Positions 24,601-35,210 of a stretch of 64,000 nucleotides of DNA are shown here, one piece after another. A program made the translations under genes and the position numbers. How positions within the stretch are numbered: position 1 is the stretch's first letter; each line of letters starts with the position of its first letter. This DNA is from Balanoglossus misakiensis (Eukaryota > Hemichordata), in NCBI GenBank assembly GCA_040954595.2, contig CM082578.2, forward strand, positions 930,001 to 994,000, read 5' to 3'. The notes under the pieces are model-generated. The model was not told where the DNA came from and searched no databases. It saw only the letters and a program-made list of their open reading frames with translations.

Positions 24601-27600
24601 AAAAAAAACAGGCAATTTGAAAAAAAAAACACAGAGCAATTTGCAAAAAAAAAATAATAGGAACATTTGTCACCCAAAAAACAGGCAATTTGAAAAAAAA
24701 AAACACGATATAAAATTTGAAAAAAAATATATAGGCACATTTGTCACCCAAAATATTCAGGCAGATCCAAGTTGTAAAAAATGGTATATTTGTCATCCAA
24801 AAAATAAAAAAAGCGTGTTTAAAAAAAACGAGCATTCAGTTGTAAAAATAAATAATAGTCTTTAACAACTTGAAAAAAAACCCGGACGCAATTGAAAGAA
24901 TATCGTATGCGCATGCGCCGAAAAAAAAAATGAGTGAGAAATGCGCTCCAAAAAAAAAAAGTGAGAGATTTTGCTAGAGGAGTCTGGGTAATCTTAAAAA
25001 AAAAAACAGAGTGTGAAAATAAGTTGACTCGAAGAAGAGAAAAGAAAGGGGAAACACACAAACCGTCACACAGGACAAACAACAGTCTCCTCATCGCCGA
25101 GGCGTACGTGTGATGATATGACAAGTGTTTACGTCTGTGAGGTGGTGTGTATGTGTCGGATAGAACGCGAGTCGACTAGAATCCGAGTCGACTGACGGTT
25201 ACTGTGGTGGACGCGAATATATTGTCGCCATTGTGGGATTCCTTCGTGAAGGAAGTGAAGCCACTTGTTCGGGACCACATATGACCGGAGCGTTGCGTTT
25301 AACATGGTCGAACGAACTGTCATTATGAACAACTCCTGCTGTAACCTGTGATGCTGAAACGTACAATAACTTTCCATATTCTTTTGTACAGTACACAGAG
25401 TTTCAACGCGGATGACGCGGAAACGATCAACTATAAATTATGGACTGAGCGACTCCTTTGGGGTATTTGACCTTTTACCAGCCAAATGTAAACAAACGAT
25501 TTGCGGTGAATTCATACACATGACAACGATTTCCCGAAGGTCATTCATACCTCACTTTGAAAAATACAACAAATAACAAACAGTTTCTAAATAAAATATT
25601 TTTTTCCAATATTTATAAGTTGTCAATACTGAGCTGATTTTTTGTATAGTTCGCTAGTACTGCACAGAAGACAGTATTAGTTGTGGGCACCATGCCAACT
25701 CTTGGGCAACTTTCAGTTCTGCCGTTTGGGGTTTAGATTTGTCTTACATCACAGATGATTATGCTACAAATTTCACGATTTCTGTAGACCAAATCTAGAA
25801 TAGCAAACCGCGGACGTAGTGCCAGTGGTGTCATGTTTGACTGTGTGGTATCATGACGGTATCATGTTTATGTGGTCCCGAACAAGTGGCTTCTCTTCCT
25901 TCACGAAGGAATCCCACAATGGCGACCACATATTCGCGTCCACCACAGTAACCTTCAGTCGACTCGGATTCTAGTCGACTCGCGTTCTATCCGACACATA
26001 CACACACCATCTCACAGACGTAAACACTTATCATATCATCACGCGTACGCCTCGGCGATGAGGAGACTGTTGTTTGTCCTGTGTGACGGTTTGTGTGTTT
26101 CCCCTTTCTTTTCTCTTCTTCGAGTCAACTTATTTTCACACTCTGTTTTTTTTTTAAGATTACCCAGACTCCTCTAGCAAAATCTCTCTCTTTTTTTTTT
26201 GGAGCGCATTTCTCACTCATTTTTTTTTCGGCGCATGCGCATACGCTATTCTTTCAAATGCATCCGTTTTTTTTTTCAAGTTGTTAAAGACTATTATTTA
26301 TTTTTACAACTGAATGCTCGTTTTTTTAAACACGCTTGTTTTATTTTTTGGATGACAAATATACCATTTTTTACAACTTGGATCTGCCTGAATATTTTGG
26401 GTGACAAATGTGCCTATATATTTTTTTTTCAAATTTTATATCGTGTTTTTTTTTTTTCAAATTGCCTGTTTTTTGGGTGACAAATGTTCCTATTATTTTT
26501 TTTTTTTGCAAATTGCTCTGCGGTTTTTTTTTTCAAATTGCCTGTTTTTTGGGGTGACAAATGTTCCTATATTTTTTTTTTGCAAATTGCTCTGCGTTTT
26601 TTTTTTCAAATTGCCTGGTTTTTTTTGGGTGACAAATGTTCCTATATTTTTTTTTTTGCAAATTGCTCTGCGTTTTATTTTTTCAAATTGCATGTTTTTT
26701 TTGGGGTGACAAATGTTCCTATTTTTTTTTTGCAAATTGCTCTGCGTTTTTTTTTCAAATTGCCTGGTTTTTTTGGGGTGACAAATGTTCCTATTTTTTT
26801 TTTGCAAATTGCTGTGCGTTTTTTTCAAATTGCCTGGTTTTTTTTTCGGGGGATTAAAAATGTGCTTATTTTTGCAACCTCAGTGCATCTGCGTTTTTTA
26901 AAGCGGTCCGTTAGTTTTGGGGTGACATGAGTGCGTGTTTTTTTCGGTGACAAATATCTCAGTTTTTTATGGCTAACATGTTCGTGTTTTTTCTATGTTT
27001 GCCTGTGTTGTTTGTTCTGGGGGTGTGCATTTTTTTCAAGTTGTAGTCTCTCTTTTTTTTCAAAGAGTGTTCTTTTTAATACTTTGTGTGTATTTTTTGT
27101 GGGGATGAAGTGTGCGTTTTTCGTGAAAAATGTGCGCGTGGTTTTTTTGTGACAAATAAGTGATTTTTTTTTCAACTGCCTTGTGGGCGTATTTTTTGGT
27201 GAGCTTGGTGGTTTTTTTTACAATAGGTGAGATTTTCTTCTGTGTGTGTTAGTGTTTTTTTGTTTTTTTTTTGTTGTTTTTTTGACTCCACGGTGGATTA
27301 CTTTTTACACTCGTTGTTTTTTAAACCACCAATCAGTTTTTTGTGTTTTTTACGTATTTTTTTTGTTAAAAGACATCAATTTTCTATAAAATAATGATAA
27401 ATAATTTTGAAACACTTGGCGCGCCGTACCCGACCCTGCCACGCAGATTCATTTGTTGTGTCACACATTTTCGATCCAAGAAGAGAATATCAACCTTGAC
27501 GTTGCGAAAATGACAAGAAACTTTCACTCATATAGGTTGTGTGATTACTTACCCGCAACTTGTTGGGAATTGCTGTCACCAGAGGTGCCCACAGCGTGAA

Positions 27601-27651
27601 AGCCAGAATGACTGCGACGCCTGCATTGGAGTTCGTCATGAATGGAAACAT
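3633..27651 (-). CDS. Small secreted cysteine-rich peptide precursor, three exons with a 22.5-kb intron
   Basis: Proposed exons (minus): 27651-27553, 5060-4988 and 3733-3633, joining in compatible phases (0, then 1) to a 90-residue product. Splice sites are canonical: donor GTAAGT, acceptor TATTTTACAG, donor GTGAGC, acceptor TTCATGTAACAG. Exon 1 begins MFPFMTNSNAG and holds a hydrophobic stretch (VAVILAFTLWAPLVTA) typical of a signal peptide. Exon 2 is charged, with a dibasic RR that could be a processing site. Exon 3 ends in GRLCLCMCRACYC then stop, five cysteines in eleven residues. Short length, signal peptide and Cys-rich C-terminus resemble antimicrobial or signalling peptide precursors, but I recognise no family and the odd Cys number is unusual. 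Intron 1 contains both large transposons; intron 2 contains a MITE and a pentraxin-like exon relic. The model rests on splice phase alone. Confidence 0.5.
4311..4454 (-). pseudogene. Pentraxin-domain C-terminal exon relic
   Basis: The minus frame reads a segment like the end of a pentraxin domain: a W-S-K-V-L-T-A-E-E-V strand, DCSIGGNIFTW and VPTEKNAIC, followed by a GTGAGT-type donor. The order matches the end of the pentraxin domain in the gene at 59.7-64 kb, including the NCS..GNHVMW equivalent. An in-frame TAA lies directly upstream of the Met and I see no usable acceptor, so it looks like a truncated or orphaned exon. A MITE sits just upstream (4489-4844). It could also be an alternative exon of an undetected gene. 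Confidence 0.45.
4489..4844. mobile_element. TTAA-flanked MITE, family A copy 1
   Basis: TTAA lies at 4485-4488 and 4845-4848. The imperfect terminal inverted repeats contain AGCTGCCA / TAGCAGCT. The interior is shared with 9401-9740 and about 33113-33400. TTAA targets are typical of piggyBac and Kolobok groups; no coding capacity. Confidence 0.7.
5711..6080 (+). repeat. Tandem ~60-bp subrepeats inside the left TIR
   Basis: Five to seven units of the form GGCAATTTG-(A)n-CGCAGAGCAATTTGC-(A)n-TATAGGAACATTTGTCACC. Poly-A length varies between units. These create spurious Lys-rich or Phe-rich reading frames. Regularly spaced motifs within a TIR could be transposase binding sites (inference). Confidence 0.85.
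6238..6300 (+). promoter_or_regulatory. Paired NRF1-type palindromes upstream of the integrase gene
   Basis: TGCGCATGCGCC at 6240-6251 and TGCGCATGCGCA at 6288-6299 match the NRF1 consensus YGCGCATGCGCR. They lie about 160-220 bp upstream of the integrase ATG, and the mirror sites recur in the right TIR (near 22408-22419 and 22455-22466). Likely promoter elements for the transposon's genes; binding is inferred. Confidence 0.55.
6457..9185 (+). CDS. Retroviral-type DDE integrase/transposase, two exons
   Basis: Exons 6457-7234 and 8374-9185 (donor GTAAGA, acceptor TTTTTTGCAG) join in phase to a 529-residue protein. A helix-turn-helix-like segment follows GRPPY (about 125-170, including IDDKVQLFIEYGF and ISRQTLWRRLKSLG). 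The catalytic core starts at the splice junction: SLWHID (D260), then HGGIDGYSR, RSDYGMEN (D317) and NQRIERLHQD (E352), giving a DDE triad with 34 residues between D317 and E352. Conserved blocks LHFVFLPRIN and SPNQLW follow. This matches a family of metazoan integrase-core (rve-like) proteins. The protein would cut and join element ends in the nucleus. The catalytic residues are intact and the gene is uninterrupted, but the intron carries a long microsatellite. It begins directly inside the left TIR boundary. Confidence 0.85.
7278..7380 (+). repeat. Microsatellite (TGTA/TGCA)n in the integrase intron
   Basis: About 25 tetranucleotide units (TATG then CATG). The rest of the intron (7381-8373) is AT-rich with nothing recognisable. 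Confidence 0.95.
9401..9740. mobile_element. TTAA-flanked MITE, family A copy 2
   Basis: TTAA at 9397-9400 and 9741-9744. The ends read AGCCCCTATAGCTGCC and the inverse of AGCCTCTGGAGCTGCC. The body is the reverse-orientation relative of 4489-4844. It lies just 3' of the integrase stop, between the convergent genes of the large element. Confidence 0.75.
10853..11742. mobile_element. Foldback element interrupted by a smaller TIR element
   Basis: Outer arms are inverted copies: the left includes CACTACATCATTCTGAACC and CTATGCCATAGAACATCT; the right includes AGATCTTCTATGGCATAGG and GATGTAGTGTGGGCG. The outermost AATCTGG/CAGATTGC motifs are also inverted. A related fragment occurs at about 49486-49580. 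The inner part is replaced by the element at 11151-11604. Confidence 0.6.
11151..11604. mobile_element. 454-bp TIR element with 11-bp target duplication (MULE-like MITE)
   Basis: Arms of about 140 bp are near-perfect inverted repeats starting AGTCTCGGTTACCCAGACG. ACCGCTCTGAT occurs at 11140-11150 and again at 11605-11615. Long TIRs with a 9-11 bp duplication are typical of Mutator-like elements (family assignment inferred). No coding capacity. Its near-identical arms imply a recent insertion into an older foldback. Confidence 0.8.
11810..14929 (-). CDS. CbbX/CfxQ-type AAA+ ATPase, four exons, inside the 18.5-kb element
   Basis: Exons (minus) 14929-14871, 14551-14508, 14311-14096 and 12672-11810 join in phase to 393 residues starting MFSPYPSKLS. 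A helical lead (20-75) precedes the AAA+ core: Walker A GPPGTGKT (92-99), QYLGES, Walker B LLFIDEAY (151-158), sensor-1 region VFVLAGY and an arginine-finger-like LLRRFREPW (211-219). The GCLYDVGIL and KDFGVDIINTL blocks place it with CbbX/SpoVK-like single-domain AAA+ proteins. Its substrate is unknown. The C-terminal 80 residues carry several T/A/I-Q-T motifs (GIQTD, NTQT, HAQT, KETQTD), the last a canonical LC8 dynein-light-chain site. It lies downstream of, and on the same strand as, the USP gene; a joint transcript is possible. Intron 3 contains a TTAA MITE. The initiator Met is my choice; an upstream exon may exist. Confidence 0.8.
13419..14009. mobile_element. TTAA-flanked MITE, family B, in AAA+ intron
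   Basis: TTAA at 13415-13418 and 14010-14013. The ends are AGCCCCAGTATTTCTCG and the inverse AGCTTCAGTATTTCTCG. The interior includes an NRF1-like TGCGCATGCGCA (about 13799-13810) and a 26-nt perfect palindrome (13834-13859). No coding capacity. Confidence 0.65.
13834..13859. repeat. 26-nt perfect palindrome
   Basis: Centred on TCCGGA, both arms reading TGACTTTCTGTCC. It could form a hairpin or bind a dimeric factor; no family recognised. Confidence 0.8.
15261..21324 (-). CDS. Ubiquitin-specific protease (USP/C19-like) with novel N-terminal region, at least eight exons
   Basis: Exons (minus) 21324-20215, 19858-19801, 19236-19109, 18563-18408, about 16780-16604, 16332-16244, 15900-15731 and 15408-15261 were joined by splice signals and phase. 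Exon 1 (370 residues) has no recognised domain; its N-terminal half (about 65-190) looks folded and the rest is Ser/Thr-rich. Exon 3 gives the cysteine box GLPNPGNYCAVNAVIHLL (catalytic Cys codon 19211-19213). Exons 6-7 give NLICLGIHRN...SIKIPRS, and the histidine box is VVHSEIRGHIMLLV. Exon 8 gives MYDDDHVTEF and SVNILFLLKPEQ, where USP folds end. Phase does not close between exons 4 and 5, so at least one exon (expected zinc-ribbon region) is unresolved between 16.8 and 18.4 kb. The product would remove ubiquitin; its target is unknown. It begins about 0.9 kb inside the right TIR and runs toward the AAA+ gene. Confidence 0.75.
17850..18330 (-). repeat. Interspersed repeat in USP intron
   Basis: Contains TACA microsatellite units (about 18088-18110) and a segment (CAAATATCAAGGTGATACACG, AAGCAATCTGACCAG) that recurs in inverted orientation at about 30090-30425. 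No coding content. Confidence 0.6.
21553..21782. mobile_element. ~230-bp foldback with simple-sequence arms upstream of USP
   Basis: The arms are CAGGGGACTCTCCCTCCGC plus (GTTT)n(GTT)n(GAT)n, and their inverse (ATC)n(AAC)n(AAAC)n plus GCGGAGGGAGAGTCCCCTG. It is 230 bp upstream of the USP exon 1 Met, so it may sit within the promoter. Looks like a small foldback MITE. Confidence 0.7.
22262..23595. repeat. Right terminal inverted repeat of the 18.5-kb element
   Basis: Inverted match to 5138-6431, including NRF1-type palindromes (22408-22419, 22455-22466), T-tracts and tandem subrepeats at about 22640-23010. Differences from the left arm are mainly tract lengths and subrepeat number. Confidence 0.9.
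23635..27428. mobile_element. 3.8-kb non-autonomous foldback derivative of the 18.5-kb element
   Basis: Termini TACGGCGCGCCAAGTG occur in inverted orientation at both ends. Arms of about 1.6 kb extend past the TIR into the integrase start region: ATTCCTTCGTGAAGGAAGTG occurs near 25239 and inverted near 25890. The unique centre is about 550-600 bp. The flanks are CCGAC on the left and CCCGAC on the right, so the target duplication is unclear. It lies 39 bp from the larger element. Both arms derive from the integrase side, and it encodes no intact protein. Confidence 0.8.
25235..25335 (+). pseudogene. Integrase 5' remnant in the foldback derivative
   Basis: Matches the integrase start region at 6465-6570 (GGATTCCTTCGTGAAGGAAG, then AACATGGTCGA-GAACTGTC), but with deletions and a premature TGA. 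A shorter inverted remnant lies at about 25875-25925. Confidence 0.7.
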
Positions 27652-29106
27652 CGATGAACACGTTCGGTCTTCGATGAGGCTAGTGTCCACAGAATAGGCA
27701 TTCTTTTATAACGCAGCTGGGAGGTGGTAAATCCATTGTGATCACCATGCTATTAGTAGCCCAAGCAGTCAAAATTTGCGAAAAATATATAAATATGGAA
27801 AAATATATCAATGGGATCAATAGTTATTAAGCACTTTTTAAAAACAAATGACACCGTAAGATCAATTATCTTGTTTTCCGCGACAAGTTTCAACATGGTA
27901 TGTCAGCGCTACCAGTGAATAATATTATTAGAAACTATGACAGCTGTAACCGTGCGATTAATGATTTGATCAATTTTAATCATATACTTGTAAATATTTG
28001 CGCGGGTGCTAGTTTAATAAACTGTGTTGATATATAGGTGGAAGACTGTTTAGTTTTCCAGTCAATTATGTGATGTATTACGCCTGACGCTTAAATGATT
28101 TGGTCCAGGGAGAATAACCGTGTTTGGCCGGTCAAGCGAACCCTGGATCTTGCAGGCTCTGCCCACTTTCCAATCAACAACCATTGAGCATGCGCAGTTG
28201 ATACTTCACATTGTAAACAAGATGGCGTCGCTGTATATGCTTCTGGACCGCTGTCGCCCGACTATGTCGGCAAAGAAGAGACGAATTTAACCAAGCAACG
28301 CCATATCGGAAGATAGAATGATCGCGAGATGAAACCGGGATATCCAACGATTTGGCAGCCATGTTGATTGAATGGTAAGTCGCCGAAGTAACTATTTGCC
28401 ATTGATTTGTTTACCAGAAACGGTTTGCCTTTGGAACACATTTGACCTCACCGAAATTGATTTCAGAGTTTTTTCCCAAGAACTAATGACGTTCGTTTTC
28501 ACCTTTCTGTCCCGAAGTTGCAAACGTGTTGTCTCTGAGAAAATAAATGTGATTTGTACCCGCGATAATCATAGTTCGGATTTCAACCCACAACATCAAC
28601 GCCAGCCATTCACCAACATGTGCCAGATAATGTTTATCAGTCATATTTTCTCAGTCTGAATTTACAAAAGACTAATTGTATTGTATGCACATTGCAATTT
28701 TAATATGTAACACGTTTGACCTGAGTGGGAGGATGGATTGAAGGGACACAAGCTTTTGTAGCCACTTAAATTTTGACACTGTTTATATAAATGTTGAGCT
28801 GGCATATTTGTTCCCTTATGATGTAGTGTACCTGTTGCATTGAAATGAAGCTGTAATATTAAAGTGCAATTTAGTCCTTTGGTTTACTGGGAAAATGAGG
28901 TCAATAAATGACAGGTTTATTTAGATATATGATATATTTCTCGCAAGCACTTATGCATATGTATGAGATACTTATTTATTTTTAACTTATGTATTTATTT
29001 TTAATTTATTTTGTACGTTCAGGTAATCATATGGATTTGTATGGAATCACATACACATTAATTGAAGACTATCATATCACAGAAGTCGAGCCTCCACATG
29101 TGTAAG
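27652..29106. other. Gene-free stretch, probable promoter-bearing
   Basis: The left part should hold the promoter of the small secreted peptide gene. Around 28185-28230 there is an NRF1-like GCATGCGCAG and CAAGATGGCG, a YY1-like motif often found at metazoan transcription starts. I see no convincing coding exon. Confidence 0.35.
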
Positions 29107-29795
29107 GTAACCATTTAGGTTTCATGACTAAGTTTGTTTAAGAATTCATAAAGCACGAATTCTACCTAATGAATGAATTTTCTTAGAATTTCACAACTGT
29201 GACAGGGTTTGCAGTTATGCGAAAAAGTGTTATTATTCACATACGAAACTTTTCGTATACATTTTTCTGATGGCAATGCATTTAACTTTGAACAAATATT
29301 GACGTCAGTTAGTAGTGCTATTTTGTCAGTGAAATTGCTTCATCATCATCCCTCCAACCAAAGTTGAAACTGAGTTGCAAATATTGCACAGCTTGAAATC
29401 ATAAAATGTTGCAAAATTGAACCAACCGTTCGGTCAACGATTATGTTCTTACAGCTATTATTAGAAGCAGACAAGATACGTGGGCCTGATTTGCAAACTG
29501 AGTTGGAACTAACCTTGCCTGCCCATGGATGCGCCAATTCAGTGAATCTTATCGTATTAAAAATGAATATGGAGAACTATTCTCTGTGTTGTGATTCAAT
29601 TGTTAGCCTACATGTATACATATGTACCTTGAGTGATTCCACTTTCTTCACTGTCCTGTGAATTCAGTTGCCATAACTTGCGCTTCACACAGCGCATACA
29701 TGTAGGTCTAATCAATTGGGCAACTGGGTCTTACAATATTATCTGATGCCTCTTACTGGCCGAAGGACCACAAGTTGCATTTTCACATCGCATAT

Positions 29796-32700
29796 AAATA
29801 GAAAACCCATTAATTTCTACTGTATGATTTTATTGACGATTCAGTAGTTTCATGACTGTTAGTGTTAATTACAATACCTAAATTTCCAAATGAAAGCATG
29901 CTGTCAGTTTTCATGTGATTGATATTAATTTTACAATTTCAAAATATGCTTAGCTCTGAATGATTATCAACATATCAAACTTCATGTTAAATAAACTGTC
30001 TTGATATTGTATACATTAAGGCCTACTACCAGTGTCACAACATTGATTTCCTGCATTTTTGCTCATGCCTTCTGACCAGTCAGTTGCCTCTGTATGTGTG
30101 TATGTAGTATGTATGGATGTATGTATGTCTGTCCACATCAAAAACTTGAAAACCCCTTCGCGTATCCCCTTGATATTTGGTGTGTAGATGCAGGCCAGCC
30201 TGTAAATAGGATTTTGTTCATATTAAGAAGGTTGAAGTATTTTCATGATTGGTTTTATTTGATTACTCCAGAAACATACAATACAGAGTCTGTGTGGTAA
30301 GTCTTGATATTGGGTTTTTAGATGCAGGCACGCCTGTTCAAATGAAATATGCTAATTACCTGGAGCAATGTGAAATTGATCAAAACTCAGAAACTCAACA
30401 ACTGGTCAGATTGCTTTGAACATTTGTATGCATGTAGCTTATGTCACGCCTGATATACTTTCAGCTAATATCGTGAATTGTATCTAGAATTTAGTATGCT
30501 ATTTCCTATAGGTAATCTTTGTTAGTATTGTTTAAATTGTGGCAAAATTTGTAATTTTTGGGAAATATAATTTTGTCATTTTTGGTCAAAAATCATTTTC
30601 TCTGAAACTCCATGTCAGGTCAGGTTGCATTTAAATTTTGGTTTGCTTGTTCCATGAGGTAACCCAAGTAATGTTGTATATCATTTTGGTGAAATTTGCA
30701 TATTTGTGGTCTTGAGGCAATTTTTGCAATTTTTATTCTTTGAAACCGCATGTCAGATTGCTTTCAATTTTGGTAGGCATGTTCCTTGTGGTGATTGAAG
30801 TGAGATATTGTTGGATTTGTTGATATCTGAATTTTTGTGGTTGAGGCAGTTTTTGTCATTGTTGAAGAAATGTTGTTTTCACTGAAAATACTCCGATTCC
30901 TGTGAAATTGTATTAGGTTACCTGGTAGGTCATATCTGCTTGGCAATGTCACAGCGGTGTACACACCTATTTTTGTGTAATCCAAAGTGTCTAATAACCT
31001 AGCAAATATTTACTAGTAAATCATGTATGTTCTACTTCTTACAAGGTTGAAGTATGTTGATGTCTGGGTTAAATGGGATTCTTCAGAAACATACAATACA
31101 GAGTTTGTGGTACAGTTCATGGTCACATTCAGAATTACCTAGTCTATATCCAGCCGTGTTCTGTCCGCTTTGCTTCCAAAAGTATCGTCTAGTGTCATGC
31201 ATGCCACTTGCCCAATAATCTGACACCCCTTGCTGGGAAATTTGATGTAACAAGTGTCCCTTAGTGAAGTTATTAACATAAACTGAACAATGTTGATTTG
31301 GCGTAAGATTATAGTGAAGGCAGGGCTTATTACATTGAAAATGCTATCCAGCCTTAATTACACATTATGAATATCCTTTGTCCAATCATTGGAAAAACAA
31401 TGTACCATAGACTTGCATAGCACTTTGAAGGTGAATCGCAAGTGGTCACTTTCATTACATTACCTCAAGCAGTCTTTTACATGTAGCTATAATAAGACAA
31501 ACATTCCCGGTGTAATTAACATCACTGTTGTTATTAGTATCTATCTCCGATAAGTATCAAGTCTGCCTTATGTTATTTTAAGTCAATTGTCAGGTTCATG
31601 TACATATTTTACAACTTATCTATCTTGTCAAAAACTTTCGCATGTACCTAATTCTAGGCTTACCAGTAGGGTTATAGATACAGTTGATGTTGATGGTTAA
31701 TTAAAGACCCCCTTGAGCTATGGTAACCTCATTAAATATGTGCATATCTTATTCTAGTGGATGTGGTAACCTGGACATGGACAACTTCGGGGTCAAAATC
31801 TTTTGACAAACTTTTGGGTGATCTTGGGTAAACTTTGACCTACATTCCTATATCTTGGCATCCGGCACAGATACATCCTTGACACTTGGAGTGATGGAAC
31901 TATGTAATGGAATATTATGTCTTGCCTCATTAATTATGTACATACATAATGCCAGCCTAACCAATAGGGCTGGAAGTCTGCCTTTTTTGGACATGATAAA
32001 TTTGAGATCAACATTTTTCTACAGCAGCCAGCCTTCTCTTAAAAAGAATGGACAATATAAAGGCTTTGCTGGTATACTGAACTTTTGACTCCCTCCCTGA
32101 GACTGTGTGCCAATGACGGGATAGCCTACTCAGCGTTGGGTAGATCCCAAGAAGGCCTCAGCCAGGCATCAGATACAAAAAGCGGAAATCCAAGCTTTAA
32201 ATGGTGGGTTACATCGTTAACTTCCCTGCAAAGCTGATTTCTCAGACTGTGAGCCAATGACGGGTAAAGCCCCTAGGTAGGGGCCACCTAAGACAGGCCG
32301 GTCATGCTTTAGTCACAAAGAAGGGCAAGTTCAGTCATACCATAACTTTGTCTGCTGTATATGCTTCATAATGATTGCATGGTATTTTGAGAATACATTG
32401 TCTTAAGGCAGTGTGACCAGCTAAAAAGTACTGGCAAACACAGCCAATGTGTAATAAAAAACATCTCATGTGGCTAAATAAAAGACATAAAACACAGCAA
32501 AAGCACTGTGACTAGCTGAGACATAATACTCCATTATGCATTTCCATCACTCCAAGTGTCAAGGTTGCATCTGCTCTGGATGCCAAGATATAGTAATGTT
32601 GGTCAAGGTTTACCCAAAGTCACCCAAAGTTTTGTCAAACAATTTTGACCCCAATGTTGTCCATGTTTAGGTTTCTCTCTCCACTGGATAGCCTACAATT

Positions 32701-34794
32701 AGATATGCAAATATTTAATGACGTTACCATAGATTAAGGCGGTCCTAAATTAACCATGAAATTATAGTTTCATGTTAATTCTTGTTATTACAAAACACTG
32801 TATCTATAACCCTTCTGGAAGCCATACTTTGTTTCATGCTACCCAATATGTTAAAGTAGGTAAAAAATCAGCCAAGGTTATTTGAAATTTTGCTGAAAAA
32901 AATCCGGTCCCTGACATTTGGTAAAGGGGTCAAGACACTTGGCAACAAATTTGTGTCCCAGATTAGAACATATTCATAAAAAATCAGGGAAAGAAGGAAG
33001 TTTTTCACAGCTTTGGTGCTTCAAATAGTAGAGAGGTTCCCAAGTTATTTCAATGAAACCTTAATGTCAACATTACATCGTTAGACTCAAACTCATCTGG
33101 CATAAAGCTGCTAGTTAAAGCCCTAAGGGTTGTGCCACTTTTTCATTATTTTCATCTAAGATTTGTCAATCTAAATAAGCTTACTGCTAGGTATACATCT
33201 ACATGAACACCTTGTTGACAGACGATTGTGGCTGTAATTTAAAGAAGTCAGATATTTAACAGGTACCACACCTGTTTAATCTGCCTCTATACAAAGGGTA
33301 CACATCTATAGTGGTATGCATCACCTAGATATGACAAACATAAGCACTACAAGTAATATGGCTTTATGGTGGCGATTTTGAAGGATGTGGAGAAGATTTG
33401 AAAAACACTCTTGAGGAAAAAGATGTGTTAAATCTTTGAAATGTGTTTTATTCTTTGGTTCCCATTTCGTATATGTCTATCTACCACTGGGACCAATGTG
33501 AAATTGGTGGAAACTGGTCAAATTGCTTTAGAAATTGGTGTGTATTCATTTTGAGACCTCATGGATTTTTTTTCATTTTTTGAAGTATATTTTTGGGGTG
33601 ATTTTGGTCAAATACTCAAAAACCTCTACTCACAGTTCTTTGAAATTTGGTTTGCAGGTTCCTAGGTGTGTTATCACGACATTTTAACAAATCCTATGAT
33701 GGAAGTGTCAATATAGTTTTTGTGGACAATTTTTGCCATTTTGTTTGATTGCTTTGCAATTTTTTGTTTTGCAGTTTCCAGGGGATTTTTTTAATGTGAT
33801 ATATCATAAATGTTCTGAAAATGAAAAAATTGTATTTTGGGGGCATAAAAAAAATTCTCAGAAAGTGTATGGTTGATCACTTTAAAAGTTTAGTTGTGAG
33901 TTAATGATATGTGCTTCTTTAGAATGATAATTGAATCAAATCATAGCTGAATTAGTTTTTTTGTTTATTTTGTTAGATATTTTTTCCTTATACCTCAAAA
34001 ATTCTTATTATAAAAGGGAAATTACCATTACATAGTTGTTTGCAATTAAGGAGGACCCCCTCCCCCACTGAAAATCGTATACACCTTGATCTCTCTATGT
34101 CTGTATTCATATCTGTATGTATGTTTTACAAATGTATGCTCCCAATAAGAGTGAAATGATTTTTTTTTATCGTAATACTTCTAAAGTGATTATTTCCTAT
34201 GAGATATGCAGTCTTATTACCTAATCGTTTCTGAAATTCTACCTCATGCTGTGTATGAAAAGTCTAATATATGTCATTGTCAAGATCCCCAAAACAGGCT
34301 GATATAGTATCACATAACATTTGATAAAAGTATCCCAAACAGTGTGGCCATGTCTTCATAACACAAAATGTGAGTGATATACTACTTGAATATTTTTGTC
34401 ATGTTTTCCACTATAATAGTACTGTTTCTGTAGATATCAGATGTTTTATGTTATTTAAATAACCGTGATAGACAACACATTTTAATGTAAGCCATCATGT
34501 GCAAATGTGATAGCCATGGCCGTGTAAGATACACTCCCCAATTTCACGAAATTCACACATGTGCTTTACCATTGTTATGCTATGTATTGAACTGGCACAC
34601 TGCAAATTTTGAAACTACGATATTGATCACAATCACACGCACACTCACAGCATTCTTTTTTGGAATAGAGGTACTAACACTATCAATTATTATGCTTTTG
34701 AATCCCCAATAAAGAATATATAGAATTTAACAGGATTTATATTTGCACGCAAAGTATAAAATTCCCTTGTGCCGTAGAAATGAAAATCTGCAAC
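29796..34794. other. Interior of the long inverted-repeat element, no genes
   Basis: AT-rich. Holds a copy of the 17.85-18.33 kb repeat (30090-30425), two inverted segments (about 31830-31930 and 32520-32680, sharing CACTTGGAGTGATGGAA), and a MITE family A relative (about 33113-33400). No coding signal seen. Confidence 0.6.
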
Positions 34795-35210
34795 TGGTGG
34801 TCCTTCTGCCAGTAAGAAGCATCAGAAAAATTCTGCATGCTCATCGTCCAGACAATTTTGGTATACAGAAAAAAAACACTAGAATGACAACAGCTACATG
34901 TATGTAGGCTAGCAATAGGAACACAGATAACAATTCTCCATATTCATTTTTAAATACGATAAGATTCGCTGAAATTGGCACATCTGTGTGCAGGCAAAGT
35001 CAGTTCCAACTCGGCTTGCAAATCGGACCAATGTCTCTTGTTCGCTGAGACTGTATGGTTCTAGTAATAGCTGTAAGAACTTGATCATTGACCAAACTCT
35101 TGGTTCAATTTTGCAACATTTTATGATTTCAAGCTGTACATATTTAACTCCGTTTCAACTATGGTTGGAGGGATAATAATGGAGCCATTTCACTGACAAA
35201 ATAGCGCTTA

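Noticed and set aside
5138-27428. Treating 5138-27428 as one composite transposon
   Set aside because: Internal TACGGCGCGCC termini at 23595 and 23635 and the GTCTGAC duplication fit two separate elements better.
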